Positions 32,551 to 46,389 are shown, counted from the stretch's first letter. The stretch is DNA of 64,000 nucleotides from Macrothele yani (GCA_039090855.1 CM076995.1:117304770-117368769); one strand, 5' to 3'. The notes: a model not told the origin generated them from the sequence alone. Numbers and translations: made by a program.

Positions 32551-34537
32551 TTTTCTACACAGTTAATAATATGATTCTGACCAATCAAAGCCGTAAGGAA
32601 GTTGGCTAGAGGATGCCTATTAACTACCTAAAGGAACCTTAGTGCTATGGATATGACGGTCCTATTAAAACAAAAAATTAAATAATATAAAAAAAATCAC
32701 AAAAAAAGCTTAAAAATCTGTTTATAAAAGAAAATAAAAACAAATAAAAAAGAAAACTAGTTATTCATCACTAGGATAGCTATACTAAAAATAGTAAAAC
32801 CAACATTAAAATTAATAAGATTCTGATTAATCTATAGAAGCTCACTAAGGTGATTTAATACATGCAAAGATTATTAAATAAACTGCTCGTGTATTTCATA
32901 ATATTTCTCATGTATTCTGGAGAGTTAATTCTGCTCATTCTGATCATACAGATCCATAGTCTTAAGTTTATATATTTTTTTCTCTGGCTAAAATCTCCGC
33001 GCGTTGTTTTCTTGCTGTATGACGAGGCCATCAGCCCCACCCTCACTGCCCCCAGCGTCTAGGGAGTGGCAGAAGGGGTCAGCCATGTTCTCCTCTTGTG
33101 TGGAGAAAAGTTTTTGTTACACAAGAGGTAAGCTCTCTTCCTTGTTTTTGGGTTCTAGGTTTTATAAGTTCAATGTTTGTACTTTATGTACCTTTTCTCT
33201 GTCGTTTTTTAGCTTTTCAGCTTTTAAGCATTGGTTTGTCTGTTAACATTTTTGCGGGTTTTAACTCTTACTTTTCTTTGTAACTTTGAGCGTCTTTTGA
33301 GGTACCTAGGAACAGAAGAAGGCTAAGCCTGTTCCTTTTCTATGCGCTGTCTATGCGCTGTTTTTTCAAAGTAGTTAAGTTCTTAATAACTAATTAATTA
33401 TGCACTTAAAGCACTGCTGAAATACTTTGTACATATTGCAACTAACTGTTTAAGGTATATAACTTTCACAAAGTTTTCTTTAGTTAATATTTATCTTTAA
33501 CTTATTCTCGTTTTCGTGCTGTCATAAGTTGTAGAGTAGGGGGTTTTAGACTCAAGTTTTCTTTCAAAAATCTGCTCGGTATAAATTAACATTTCCTTTT
33601 TTTTTTTAATTGCAATGTAAAATTTGGATTCCTTTGCATTATTTTTCAGGTTTAAATTCTCTCTCAAACGAACTTGGAATTTCGTTATAGCTGAAAATCA
33701 TTTCCATTTATTATGTCACTCTCACAGCTTGAGTTCTCTTTAATCTTCTTCTCTCTGTTTAATAGTAACAGATGAAGAGCATGGGTCGGGCCATGAAGGT
33801 TAATGGATGCAAGCGAAATTGTTAACTAGTGCTAGGTCATGCTACTCTACGGAGGACATGACTTATATATATATATTTTTTAACTATTTTAGGTGGGAAT
33901 GTTACTTGCATCTATGGCCTTGCAGAAACCCATTTCCAACTAGGTCTTTGTGGAAGTGAGAAAATGCAGAGTTTTTGCTGGTCCTTGATAAAGCCAAGGC
34001 TCAGTATTCTCGACACCTTCTACATTCAGTTGTTTTATTTTATTTTTTTATCTTTTCTCCTTTTACTCACACAGGTAGATACATAACCTTTTCTATGTTG
34101 TATTAGGTGTGAGCCAAAATTATATATGTATTTTTTTGCTTAGGTATCTTCTTTATAGAATGTGTATTCTGAATTTTCAAAACTGCTGCGTTGCGCGTTT
34201 TGATTTTCAGGTTATTTTGCACCCTTCGTTTTAAATTCTAAAATTGTTTCCTTAGTCTTCAGTTTTGCTCTTAAGTAACTAATTTCAATTTATTATTTAG
34301 CAGCTCTTGCGCAAATTCTAGTTGAAATGTTTTATTATTATTTTTATTTATTTTTTTTTTTTTTTTTTTTTTTTTTTATTACTATTTTTTTCACTTGAGG
34401 TTTTTTTCATTTTCTAATTTTTCTTTTTAGTATGTTTTGGATGCAGCTTATTGGAGTGTAGTTTATACTCGAGTTTGGTCTTTTCTTGGACTGCTTATTT
34501 CTAAAAGTTTTTCCTAGTTGGTTTGCTCAGAAATTGT
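32551..34537 (+). other. non-coding inter-ORF part of the retroelement unit
   Basis: Between coding regions each unit holds the SECIS-like loop, an A-rich stretch (about 32675-32760 in this unit), two hairpins, GC-richer sequence near 33025-33090, a (TA)n tract near 33864, and a long poly-T near 34350. A pyrimidine tract ending TTTTTAG just before the leader resembles a 3' splice site. No conserved open frame. The promoter is presumably within the ~260-bp leader of the next unit (inference). Confidence 0.6.
32561..32625 (+). promoter_or_regulatory. SECIS-like element, copy 2
   Basis: Identical in sequence and fold to the copy 1 element: 8-bp helix I, ATGA quartet strand at 32571-32574, AAA in the apical loop, GGAT at 32611-32614. 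It begins 10 nt after the TAA stop and ~2.5 kb after the UGA it would serve. Confidence 0.85.
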
Positions 34538-37162
34538 ATGTTTTGGCCCAAGTGGTGTTCTAAGGACGATGAAAGGATTGGAGGTCAGCTCAGATATTTT
34601 AAGTCCTCCCGCTCGGTTAGGCTAGCACCCTTTCCCATAGTGTATGAACTCGCTGGCAAAGGTAATCTAAAGTTATGAAATGACAAACGTTGTTTGACAT
34701 GTAAATCTGCAGATCCTAACCTGTATTCTTCTGTTGAGGATAATTGCTCCAACAAGTTTTGCAAAGCCTACAATACCATCTATAAGCTCACCTGTACTGT
34801 CTGCAACCTTAGCTATATTGGCCAAAGTAAAAATCCTCTTCATCTTAGGATTAATAGTCACAGGTCTCTAGTAAACAAGTTCTCTAATTCAGGAGTGAAC
34901 CCCTCCACAAACGCCAACCAGTACTCCACCTTTGAATTAGAGCATTTCCATACTCATGGTTTTGACAAAGTGAAAATAGAGGTACTACATATTATTCCTG
35001 ACCTCTATGCTCGGCTAGAAACTGAATCCCTTGAAATTTTGCAGCATCAGTCTCTTTATCCCTATGGCCTTAATTCCACTCTATCTGACAATAAGCATAA
35101 TCAGCATAAATTTTCAATTCGTGAACTCTTCTTTCTTGTTGATAATAAGAGCTGCTCTAGAGGTAATAGAGGACAGAGGTTATTTCGCACATCAAGCAAA
35201 GTTGATTTTGCTAACTTGCTAAAAACTCTGGAAAGCTTTAAAACTGGCACTAATTTTGTTAAAAATACTTACAAAATTCTCAAGTCCTTCAAGCACTCTG
35301 TCCTTAAATGTTTTTTCAAATTCTGGAATGAAACTGCTGACATTGTTGATAAGCATCTTTTTGCTTTGGTTCTGGACATTCTTAAACATATTCTTAAAGA
35401 TAAAATTTCTCTTAAAGAATTTTCCAGTAATTTTGTTACCATCAGGTTCCTCAATAAAGCCTACGATAATCTCAATGTAAGGAAGCTGTTCTACAATAAT
35501 GCAATTTTTTTTCCCATCCACAGGCACCAGTCTATTGTAAGTTTTAAATATGTTAAGACCTTAGGGTCAATAGTTAAAAACTACAAACTTAACTCTTCGG
35601 GCTACATTCCTGTAATTACTTCTTGTTCTTGTGATGAACATAAAGAAACAGTTCACTATGATAAGAATTACAACCATATTATCACCGGAAACTTGAGTTA
35701 TGTTGAAAATGAAAAGCTTAGGAATTTATTAGAGTATGGCTCTAAATTCAGACCTTCCTTCACAATTTCCAAAGAAAGGATTCTTGAGAGCTTCACTCAA
35801 GATGTAAATAAGTACATCGTAAAAACCAGTTTGACGTACAATCAGCCTATTGAGGCCTTCGCAGAATGGAAATATAATATAATCAATAGCTTCACCGGTG
35901 AGTTGGCAGGTCTGGACTTTTGTTTCGACAGAAATCTCTTTTTCTCTGGAGAAGCTAAAAGGTCACTCTCCAAACTACAAGACCAATTTATTTTTACCAC
36001 TACGGATAAAGCTAGCAATAATTTTGCAATTATCTGTAAGAAGTTCTATTTTGAATTGTTAACTATGGAACTCAATAATAGAGTAACATACGAGCCCGTA
36101 AGTTATTCTACCAAGCAGTTAGAAAATCGGTTTAAGGCATTCTTCAAGAAACTTAAAATTCCACAAACTAGAAGATATGGGCCTGAATTTCCATTTCTTT
36201 TTGCAACGGTTAAGTTTCATAAGGATCCTGTGAAGTTCAGGTTCATAGCTAGTGGAGTAAGGAGTCATAAAAAGAAAATAGATCTTGCTTTTGAAGATGT
36301 CTTAAAGAAGGTTTTGAAACACATTAGAAACTGTTCTAACTTGATGTACAGAGATTTTTGGATAATTAATAATAATGCAGAAGTAATTTCTACTATACTC
36401 AAAGTTTGTCCCCTAGATATTAATAGTTATGATTTTGAAAACCTATATACTAATCTGCCTCTATCAGATATAATCACTACATTTAAGGAGCTGTATGCAG
36501 AATTTAAACTTAACCAATTTGTTGATGTAGGAACTTGGAACTCTTATCTCAATTGCTGCATAAAAAATAACCATATCTTATATAATAATACTCTCTATAA
36601 GCAAGTGAACGGTATTCCAATGGGAACATCAATGTCCACAAATATCGCTAATCTATTCCTGTTCTTTAAGGAATATAAATTCATTAAAAATCACCCCACC
36701 TGCTCAGATAACTACCTTTACACTTTTAGATATATTGATGATCTGCTGTGTATCAATAATTCAGAAGTTATAGAGAGTGATTTTGATAATATCTATCCTA
36801 GCTCTCTTAACTTATGTAAAACAAACCACAGTAATCAGGAACTTGAGTTCCTAGACTTAAGCATTAAGCTCAACAGAGGTAACCCATCTATTAGCCTCTT
36901 TGATAAAAGAGTTAATTTTCCTTTCAAAGTAATTAAATATCTACACTGGAATAATAACATTTCAACCAAAGTAATTGAGAATGTACTAATTTCTCAGGTC
37001 CTAAGAATTTCAAGAATTTGCAGCAACAATTTGGATTTCAATTACCACATTAATATACTATTAGAAAGTTTTCTAGAGAACGAAATTCCTTCTTCTTTCA
37101 TCAAAAGAACTTTAAGAAAAATTATTCTGAATAATAGAGTAAGGTTGGCAGATCTGCTTTAA
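34538..37162 (+). CDS. Penelope-like retroelement protein, copy 3: N-terminal GIY-YIG + RT, candidate selenoprotein
   Basis: Same 874-residue layout as copy 2: ATG 34538, UGA codon 47 at 34676-34678, stop TAA 37160-37162. Two amino-acid differences are visible. In the nuclease, INGHR becomes INSHR near residue 107, just before the conserved His. Further on, DKHVFA becomes DKHLFA. Catalytic RT residues, YIDD and the U-x4-C-x2-C motif are unchanged. Apart from the UGA the frame is open. The leader has AAAA rather than AAAAA before GTTTTT, which shifts any upstream frame but does not affect the chosen start. Confidence 0.85.
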
Positions 37163-37172
37163 TTTTCTACAC

Positions 37173-37237
37173 AGTTAATAATATGATTCTGACCAATCAA
37201 AGCCGTAAGGAAGTTGGCTAGAGGATGCCTATTAACT
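37173..37237 (+). promoter_or_regulatory. SECIS-like element, copy 3
   Basis: Identical to the copy 1 and 2 elements, starting 10 nt after the TAA stop of copy 3. All paired and core positions are unchanged. Confidence 0.85.
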
Positions 37238-39151
37238 ACCTAAAGGAACCTTAGTGCTATGGATATGACGGTCCTATTAAAACAAAAAATTAAATAATAT
37301 AAAAAAAATCACAAAAAAAGCTTAAAAATCTGTTTATAAAAGAAAATAAAAACAAATAAAAAGAAAACTAGTTATTCATCACTAGGATAGCTATACTAAA
37401 AATAGTAAAACCAACATTAAAATTAATAAGATTCTGATTAATCTATAGAAGCTCACTAAGGTGATTTAATACATGCAAAGATTATTAAATAAACTGCTCG
37501 TGTATTTCATAATATTTCTCATGTATTCTGGAGAGTTAATTCTGCTCATTCTGATCATACAGATCCATAGTCTTAAGTTTATATATTTTTTTCTCTGGCT
37601 AAAATCTCCGCGCGTTGTTTTCTTGCTGTATGACGAGGCCATCAGCCCCACCCTCACTGCCCCCCAGCGTCTAGGGAGTGGCAGAAGGGGTCAGCCATGT
37701 TCTCCTCTTGTGTGGAGAAAAGTTTTTGTTACACAAGAGGTAAGCTCTCTTCCTTGTTTTTGGGTTCTAGGTTTTATAAGTTCAATGTTTGTACTTTATG
37801 TACCTTTTCTCTGTCGTTTTTTAGCTTTTCAGCTTTTAAGCATTGGTTTGTCTGTTAACATTTTTGCGGGTTTTAACTCTTACTTTTCTTTGTAACTTTG
37901 AGCGTCTTTTGAGGTACCTAGGAACAGAAGAAGGCTAAGCCTGTTCCTTTTCTATGCGCTGTCTATGCGCTGTTTTTTCAAAGTAGTTAAGTTCTTAATA
38001 ACTAATTAATTATGCACTTAAAGCACTGCTGAAATACTTTGTACATATTGCAACTAACTGTTTAAGGTATATAACTTTCACAAAGTTTTCTTTAGTTAAT
38101 ATTTATCTTTAACTTATTCTCGTTTTCGTGCTGTCATAAGTTGTAGAGTAGGGGGTTTTAGACTCAAGTTTTCTTTCAAAAATCTGCTCGGTATAAATTA
38201 ACATTTCCTTTTTTTTTTTTTTTTTTTAATTGCAATGTAAAATTTGGATTCCTTTGCATTATTTTTCAGGTTTAAATTCTCTCTCAAACGAACTTGGAAT
38301 TTCGTTATAGCTGAAAATCATTTCCATTTATTATGTCACTCTCACAGCTTGAGTTCTCTTTAATCTTCTTCTCTCTGTTTAATAGTAACAGATGAAGAGC
38401 ATGGGTCGGGCCATGAAGGTTAATGGATGCAAGCGAAATTGTTAACTAGTGCTAGGTCATGCTACTCTACGGAGGACATGACTTATATATATATATTTTT
38501 TAACTATTTTAGGTGGGAATGTTACTTGCATCTATGGCCTTGCAGAAACCCATTTCCAACTAGGTCTTTGTGGAAGTGAGAAAATGCAGAGTTTTTGCTG
38601 GTCCTTGATAAAGCCAAGGCTCAGTATTCTCGACACCTTCTACATTCAGTTGTTTTATTTTATTTTTTTATCTTTTCTCCTTTTACTCACACAGGTAGAT
38701 ACATAACCTTTTCTATGTTGTATTAGGTGTGAGCCAAAATTATATATGTATTTTTTTGCTTAGGTATCTTCTTTATAGAATGTGTATTCTGAATTTTCAA
38801 AACTGCTGCGTTGCGCGTTTTGATTTTCAGGTTATTTTGCACCCTTCGTTTTAAATTCTAAAATTGTTTCCTTAGTCTTCAGTTTTGCTCTTAAGTAACT
38901 AATTTCAATTTATTATTTAGCAGCTCTTGCGCAAATTCTAGTTGAAATGTTTTATTATTATTTTTATTTATTTTTTTTTTTTTTTTTTTTTATTACAATT
39001 TTTTTCACTTGAGGTTTTTTTCATTTTCTAATTTTTCTTTTTAGTATGTTTTGGATGCAGCTTATTGGAGTGTAGTTTATACTCGAGTTTGGTCTTTTCT
39101 TGGACTGCTTATTTCTAAAAGTTTTTCCTAGTTGGTTTGCTCAGAAATTGT

Positions 39152-41775
39152 ATGTTTTGGCCCAAGTGGTGTTCTAAGGACGATGAAAGGATTGGAGGTC
39201 AGCTCAGATATTTTAAGTCCTCCCGCTCGGTTAGGCTAGCACCCTTTCCCATAGTGTATGAACTCGCTGGCAAAGGTAATCTAAAGTTATGAAATGACAA
39301 ACGTTGTTTGACATGTAAATCTGCAGATCCTAACCTGTATTCTTCTGTTGAGGATAATTGCTCCAACAAGTTTTGCAAAGCCTACAATACCATCTATAAG
39401 CTCACCTGTACTGTCTGCAACCTTAGCTATATTGGCCAAAGTAAAAATCCTCTTCATCTTAGGATTAATGGTCACAGGTCTCTAGTAAACAAGTTCTCTA
39501 ATTCAGGAGTGAACCCTCCACAAACGCCAACCAGTACTCCACCTTTGAATTAGAGCATTTCCATACTCATGGTTTTGACAAAGTGAAAATAGAGGTACTA
39601 CATATTATTCCTGACCTCTATGCTCGGCTAGAAACTGAATCCCTTGAAATTTTGCAGCATCAGTCTCTTTATCCCTATGGCCTTAATTCCACTCTATCTG
39701 ACAATAAGCATAATCAGCATAAATTTTCAATTCGTGAACTCTTCTTTCTTGTTGATAATAAGAGCTGCTCTAGAGGTAATAGAGGACAGAGGTTATTTCG
39801 CACATCAAGCAAAGTTGATTTTGCTAACTTGCTAAAAACTCTGGAAAGCTTTAAAACTGGCACTAATTTTGTTAAAAATACTTACAAAATTCTCAAGTCC
39901 TTCAAGCACTCTGTCCTTAAATGTTTTTTCAAATTCTGGAATGAAACTGCTGACATTGTTGATAAGCATGTTTTTGCTTTGGTTCTGGACATTCTTAAAC
40001 ATATTCTTAAAGATAAAATTTCTCTTAAAGAATTTTCCAGTAATTTTGTTACCATCAGGTTCCTCAATAAAGCCTACGATAATCTCAATGTAAGGAAGCT
40101 GTTCTACAATAATGCAATTTTTTTTCCCATCCACAGGCACCAGTCTATTGTAAGTTTTAAATATGTTAAGACCTTAGGGTCAATAGTTAAAAACTACAAA
40201 CTTAACTCTTCGGGCTACATTCCTGTAATTACTTCTTGTTCTTGTGATGAACATAAAGAAACAGTTCACTATGATAAGAATTACAACCATATTATCACCG
40301 GAAACTTGAGTTATGTTGAAAATGAAAAGCTTAGGAATTTATTAGAGTATGGCTCTAAATTCAGACCTTCCTTCACAATTTCCAAAGAAAGGATTCTTGA
40401 GAGCTTCACTCAAGATGTAAATAAGTACATCGTAAAAACCAGTTTGACGTACAATCAGCCTATTGAGGCCTTCGCAGAATGGAAATATAATATAATCAAT
40501 AGCTTCACCGGTGAGTTGGCAGGTCTGGACTTTTGTTTCGACAGAAATCTCTTTTTCTCTGGAGAAGCTAAAAGGTCACTCTCCAAACTACAAGACCAAT
40601 TTATTTTTACCACTACGGATAAAGCTAGCAATAATTTTGCAATTATCTGTAAGAAGTTCTATTTTGAATTGTTAACTATGGAACTCAATAATAGAGTAAC
40701 ATACGAGCCCGTAAGTTATTCTACCAAGCAGTTAGAAAATCGGTTTAAGGCATTCTTCAAGAAACTTAAAATTCCACAAACTAGAAGATATGGGCCTGAA
40801 TTTCCATTTCTTTTTGCAACGGTTAAGTTTCATAAGGATCCTGTGAAGTTCAGGTTCATAGCTAGTGGAGTAAGGAGTCATAAAAAGAAAATAGATCTTG
40901 CTTTTGAAGATGTCTTAAAGAAGGTTTTGAAACACATTAGAAACTGTTCTAACTTGATGTACAGAGATTTTTGGATAATTAATAATAATGCAGAAGTAAT
41001 TTCTACTATACTCAAAGTTTGTCCCCTAGATATTAATAGTTATGATTTTGAAAACCTATATACTAATCTGCCTCTATCAGATATAATCACTACATTTAAG
41101 GAGCTGTATGCAGAATTTAAACTTAACCAATTTGTTGATGTAGGAACTTGGAACTCTTATCTCAATTGCTGCATAAAAAATAACCATATCTTATATAATA
41201 ATACTCTCTATAAGCAAGTGAACGGTATTCCAATGGGAACATCAATGTCCACAAATATCGCTAATCTATTCCTGTTCTTTAAGGAATATAAATTCATTAA
41301 AAATCACCCCACCTGCTCAGATAACTACCTTTACACTTTTAGATATATTGATGATCTGCTGTGTATCAATAATTCAGAAGTTATAGAGAGTGATTTTGAT
41401 AATATCTATCCTAGCTCTCTTAACTTATGTAAAACAAACCACAGTAATCAGGAACTTGAGTTCCTAGACTTAAGCATTAAGCTCAACAGAGGTAACCCAT
41501 CTATTAGCCTCTTTGATAAAAGAGTTAATTTTCCTTTCAAAGTAATTAAATATCTACACTGGAATAATAACATTTCAACCAAAGTAATTGAGAATGTACT
41601 AATTTCTCAGGTCCTAAGAATTTCAAGAATTTGCAGCAACAATTTGGATTTCAATTACCACATTAATATACTATTAGAAAGTTTTCTAGAGAACGAAATT
41701 CCTTCTTCTTTCATCAAAAGAACTTTAAGAAAAATTATTCTGAATAATAGAGTAAGGTTGGCAGATCTGCTTTAA
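39152..41775 (+). pseudogene. Penelope-like GIY-YIG/RT polyprotein, copy 4 (one frameshift)
   Basis: ATG 39152, UGA codon 47 at 39290-39292 and the GIY-YIG start are as in the other copies. A single C is missing from the run near 39514-39516 (GAACCC against GAACCCC), so the first frame ends at 39553. The rest of the nuclease and the whole RT are open in the next frame (39583-41775). All RT motifs are kept. This is the only visible defect and lies in a homopolymer, so an assembly error is possible; otherwise this copy is newly dead. Confidence 0.9.
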
Positions 41776-41785
41776 TTTTCTACAC

Positions 41786-41850
41786 AGTTAATAATATGAT
41801 TCTGACCAATCAAAGCCGTAAGGAAGTTGGCTAGAGGATGCCTATTAACT
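41786..41850 (+). promoter_or_regulatory. SECIS-like element, copy 4
   Basis: Same 65-nt stem-loop, starting 10 nt after the stop at 41773-41775. It is unchanged even though the coding region of this copy is frameshifted. Confidence 0.85.
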
Positions 41851-43764
41851 ACCTAAAGGAACCTTAGTGCTATGGATATGACGGTCCTATTAAAACAAAA
41901 AATTAAATAATATAAAAAAAATCACAAAAAAAGCTTAAAAATCTGTTTATAAAAGAAAATAAAAACAAATAAAAAAGAAAACTAGTTATTCATCACTAGG
42001 ATAGCTATACTAAAAATAGTAAAACCAACATTAAAATTAATAAGATTCTGATTAATCTATAGAAGCTCACTAAGGTGATTTAATACATGCAAAGATTATT
42101 AAATAAACTGCTCGTGTATTTCATAATATTTCTCATGTATTCTGGAGAGTTAATTCTGCTCATTCTGATCATACAGATCCATAGTCTTAAGTTTATATAT
42201 TTTTTTCTCTGGCTAAAATCTCCGCGCGTTGTTTTCTTGCTGTATGACGAGGCCATCAGCCCCACCCTCACTGCCCCCCAGCGTCTAGGGAGTGGCAGAA
42301 GGGGTCAGCCATGTTCTCCTCTTGTGTGGAGAAAAGTTTTTGTTACACAAGAGGTAAGCTCTCTTCCTTGTTTTTGGGTTCTAGGTTTTATAAGTTCAAT
42401 GTTTGTACTTTATGTACCTTTTCTCTGTCGTTTTTTAGCTTTTCAGCTTTTAAGCATTGGTTTGTCTGTTAACATTTTTGCGGGTTTTAACTCTTACTTT
42501 TCTTTGTAACTTTGAGCGTCTTTTGAGGTACCTAGGAACAGAAGAAGGCTAAGCCTGTTCCTTTTCTATGCGCTGTCTATGCGCTGTTTTTTCAAAGTAG
42601 TTAAGTTCTTAATAACTAATTAATTATGCACTTAAAGCACTGCTGAAATACTTTGTACATATTGCAACTAACTGTTTAAGGTATATAACTTTCACAAAGT
42701 TTTCTTTAGTTAATATTTATCTTTAACTTATTCTCGTTTTCGTGCTGTCATAAGTTGTAGAGTAGGGGGTTTTAGACTCAAGTTTTCTTTCAAAAATCTG
42801 CTCGGTATAAATTAACATTTCCTTTTTTTTTTTTTTTTTTTAATTGCAATGTAAAATTTGGATTCCTTTGCATTATTTTTCAGGTTTAAATTCTCTCTCA
42901 AACGAACTTGGAATTTCGTTATAGCTGAAAATCATTTCCATTTATTATGTCACTCTCACAGCTTGAGTTCTCTTTAATCTTCTTCTCTCTGTTTAATAGT
43001 AACAGATGAAGAGCATGGGTCGGGCCATGAAGGTTAATGGATGCAAGCGAAATTGTTAACTAGTGCTAGGTCATGCTACTCTACGGAGGACATGACTTAT
43101 ATATATATATTTTTTAACTATTTTAGGTGGGAATGTTACTTGCATCTATGGCCTTGCAGAAACCCATTTCCAACTAGGTCTTTGTGGAAGTGAGAAAATG
43201 CAGAGTTTTTGCTGGTCCTTGATAAAGCCAAGGCTCAGTATTCTCGACACCTTCTACATTCAGTTGTTTTATTTTATTTTTTTATCTTTTCTCCTTTTAC
43301 TCACACAGGTAGATACATAACCTTTTCTATGTTGTATTAGGTGTGAGCCAAAATTATATATGTATTTTTTTGCTTAGGTATCTTCTTTATAGAATGTGTA
43401 TTCTGAATTTTCAAAACTGCTGCGTTGCGCGTTTTGATTTTCAGGTTATTTTGCACCCTTCGTTTTAAATTCTAAAATTGTTTCCTTAGTCTTCAGTTTT
43501 GCTCTTAAGTAACTAATTTCAATTTATTATTTAGCAGCTCTTGCGCAAATTCTAGTTGAAATGTTTTATTATTATTTTTATTTATTTTTTTTTTTTTTTT
43601 TTATTACTATTTTTTTCACTTGAGGTTTTTTTCATTTTCTAATTTTTTCTTTTTAGTATGTTTTGGATGCAGCTTATTGGAGTGTAGTTTATACTCGAGT
43701 TTGGTCTTTTCTTGGACTGCTTATTTCTAAAAAGTTTTTCCTAGTTGGTTTGCTCAGAAATTGT

Positions 43765-46389
43765 ATGTTTTGGCCCAAGTGGTGTTCTAAGGACGATGAA
43801 AGGATTGGAGGTCAGCTCAGATATTTTAAGTCCTCCCGCTCGGTTAGGCTAGCACCCTTTCCCATAGTGTATGAACTCGCTGGCAAAGGTAATCTAAAGT
43901 TATGAAATGACAAACGTTGTTTGACATGTAAATCTGCAGATCCTAACCTGTATTCTTCTGTTGAGGATAATTGCTCCAACAAGTTTTGCAAAGCCTACAA
44001 TACCATCTATAAGCTCACCTGTACTGTCTGCAACCTTAGCTATATTGGCCAAAGTAAAAATCCTCTTCATCTTAGGATTAATGGTCACAGGTCTCTAGTA
44101 AACAAGTTCTCTAATTCAGGAGTGAACCCCTCCACAAACGCCAACCAGTACTCCACCTTTGAATTAGAGCATTTCCATACTCATGGTTTTGACAAAGTGA
44201 AAATAGAGGTACTACATATTATTCCTGACCTCTATGCTCGGCTAGAAACTGAATCCCTTGAAATTTTGCAGCATCAGTCTCTTTATCCCTATGGCCTTAA
44301 TTCCACTCTATCTGACAATAAGCATAATCAGCATAAATTTTCAATTCGTGAACTCTTCTTTCTTGTTGATAATAAGAGCTGCTCTAGAGGTAATAGAGGA
44401 CAGAGGTTATTTCGCACATCAAGCAAAGTTGATTTTGCTAACTTGCTAAAAACTCTGGAAAGCTTTAAAACTGGCACTAATTTTGTTAAAAATACTTACA
44501 AAATTCTCAAGTCCTTCAAGCACTCTGTCCTTAAATGTTTTTTCAAATTCTGGAATGAAACTGCTGACATTGTTGATAAGCATGTTTTTGCTTTGGTTCT
44601 GGACATTCTTAAACATATTCTTAAAGATAAAATTTCTCTTAAAGAATTTTCCAGTAATTTTGTTACCATCAGGTTCCTCAATAAAGCCTACGATAATCTC
44701 AATGTAAGGAAGCTGTTCTACAATAATGCAATTTTTTTTCCCATCCACAGGCACCAGTCTATTGTAAGTTTTAAATATGTTAAGACCTTAGGGTCAATAG
44801 TTAAAAACTACAAACTTAACTCTTCGGGCTACATTCCTGTAATTACTTCTTGTTCTTGTGATGAACATAAAGAAACAGTTCACTATGATAAGAATTACAA
44901 CCATATTATCACCGGAAACTTGAGTTATGTTGAAAATGAAAAGCTTAGGAATTTATTAGAGTATGGCTCTAAATTCAGACCTTCCTTCACAATTTCCAAA
45001 GAAAGGATTCTTGAGAGCTTCACTCAAGATGTAAATAAGTACATCGTAAAAACCAGTTTGACGTACAATCAGCCTATTGAGGCCTTCGCAGAATGGAAAT
45101 ATAATATAATCAATAGCTTCACCGGTGAGTTGGCAGGTCTGGACTTTTGTTTCGACAGAAATCTCTTTTTCTCTGGAGAAGCTAAAAGGTCACTCTCCAA
45201 ACTACAAGACCAATTTATTTTTACCACTACGGATAAAGCTAGCAATAATTTTGCAATTATCTGTAAGAAGTTCTATTTTGAATTGTTAACTATGGAACTC
45301 AATAATAGAGTAACATACGAGCCCGTAAGTTATTCTACCAAGCAGTTAGAAAATCGGTTTAAGGCATTCTTCAAGAAACTTAAAATTCCACAAACTAGAA
45401 GATATGGGCCTGAATTTCCATTTCTTTTTGCAACGGTTAAGTTTCATAAGGATCCTGTGAAGTTCAGGTTCATAGCTAGTGGAGTAAGGAGTCATAAAAA
45501 GAAAATAGATCTTGCTTTTGAAGATGTCTTAAAGAAGGTTTTGAAACACATTAGAAACTGTTCTAACTTGATGTACAGAGATTTTTGGATAATTAATAAT
45601 AATGCAGAAGTAATTTCTACTATACTCAAAGTTTGTCCCCTAGATATTAATAGTTATGATTTTGAAAACCTATATACTAATCTGCCTCTATCAGATATAA
45701 TCACTACATTTAAGGAGCTGTATGCAGAATTTAAACTTAACCAATTTGTTGATGTAGGAACTTGGAACTCTTATCTCAATTGCTGCATAAAAAATAACCA
45801 TATCTTATATAATAATACTCTCTATAAGCAAGTGAACGGTATTCCAATGGGAACATCAATGTCCACAAATATCGCTAATCTATTCCTGTTCTTTAAGGAA
45901 TATAAATTCATTAAAAATCACCCCACCTGCTCAGATAACTACCTTTACACTTTTAGATATATTGATGATCTGCTGTGTATCAATAATTCAGAAGTTATAG
46001 AGAGTGATTTTGATAATATCTATCCTAGCTCTCTTAACTTATGTAAAACAAACCACAGTAATCAGGAACTTGAGTTCCTAGACTTAAGCATTAAGCTCAA
46101 CAGAGGTAACCCATCTATTAGCCTCTTTGATAAAAGAGTTAATTTTCCTTTCAAAGTAATTAAATATCTACACTGGAATAATAACATTTCAACCAAAGTA
46201 ATTGAGAATGTACTAATTTCTCAGGTCCTAAGAATTTCAAGAATTTGCAGCAACAATTTGGATTTCAATTACCACATTAATATACTATTAGAAAGTTTTC
46301 TAGAGAACGAAATTCCTTCTTCTTTCATCAAAAGAACTTTAAGAAAAATTATTCTGAATAATAGAGTAAGGTTGGCAGATCTGCTTTAA
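43765..46389 (+). CDS. Penelope-like retroelement protein, copy 5: N-terminal GIY-YIG + RT, candidate selenoprotein
   Basis: ATG 43765, UGA codon 47 at 43903-43905, stop TAA 46387-46389; 874 residues with selenocysteine. The post-UGA protein appears identical to copy 2. The leader keeps AAAAA before GTTTTT, as in copy 1, so the frame upstream of ATG 43765 is open back to ~43663. That extension has no ATG and follows a splice-acceptor-like pyrimidine tract, so I keep the ATG start. Copies 1 and 5 also share a 3' region variant (GTGGTGAAAAG) against copies 2-4 (GTGGAGAAAAG). Its 3' end meets (TA)n at 48124. Confidence 0.85.

Noticed and set aside
33779..33840. Hammerhead ribozyme in the array unit (CAGATGA ... 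GCGAAATT with a closing TAACA/TGTTA stem)
   Set aside because: The invariant U of CUGANGA is A, stem II is poor and the cleavage-site strand is not convincing.
43663..43764. Longer N-terminus for the retroelement protein (open frame before ATG 43765)
   Set aside because: The extension has no ATG, follows a splice-acceptor-like tract, and is destroyed by the AAAA/AAAAA indel in copies 2-4.
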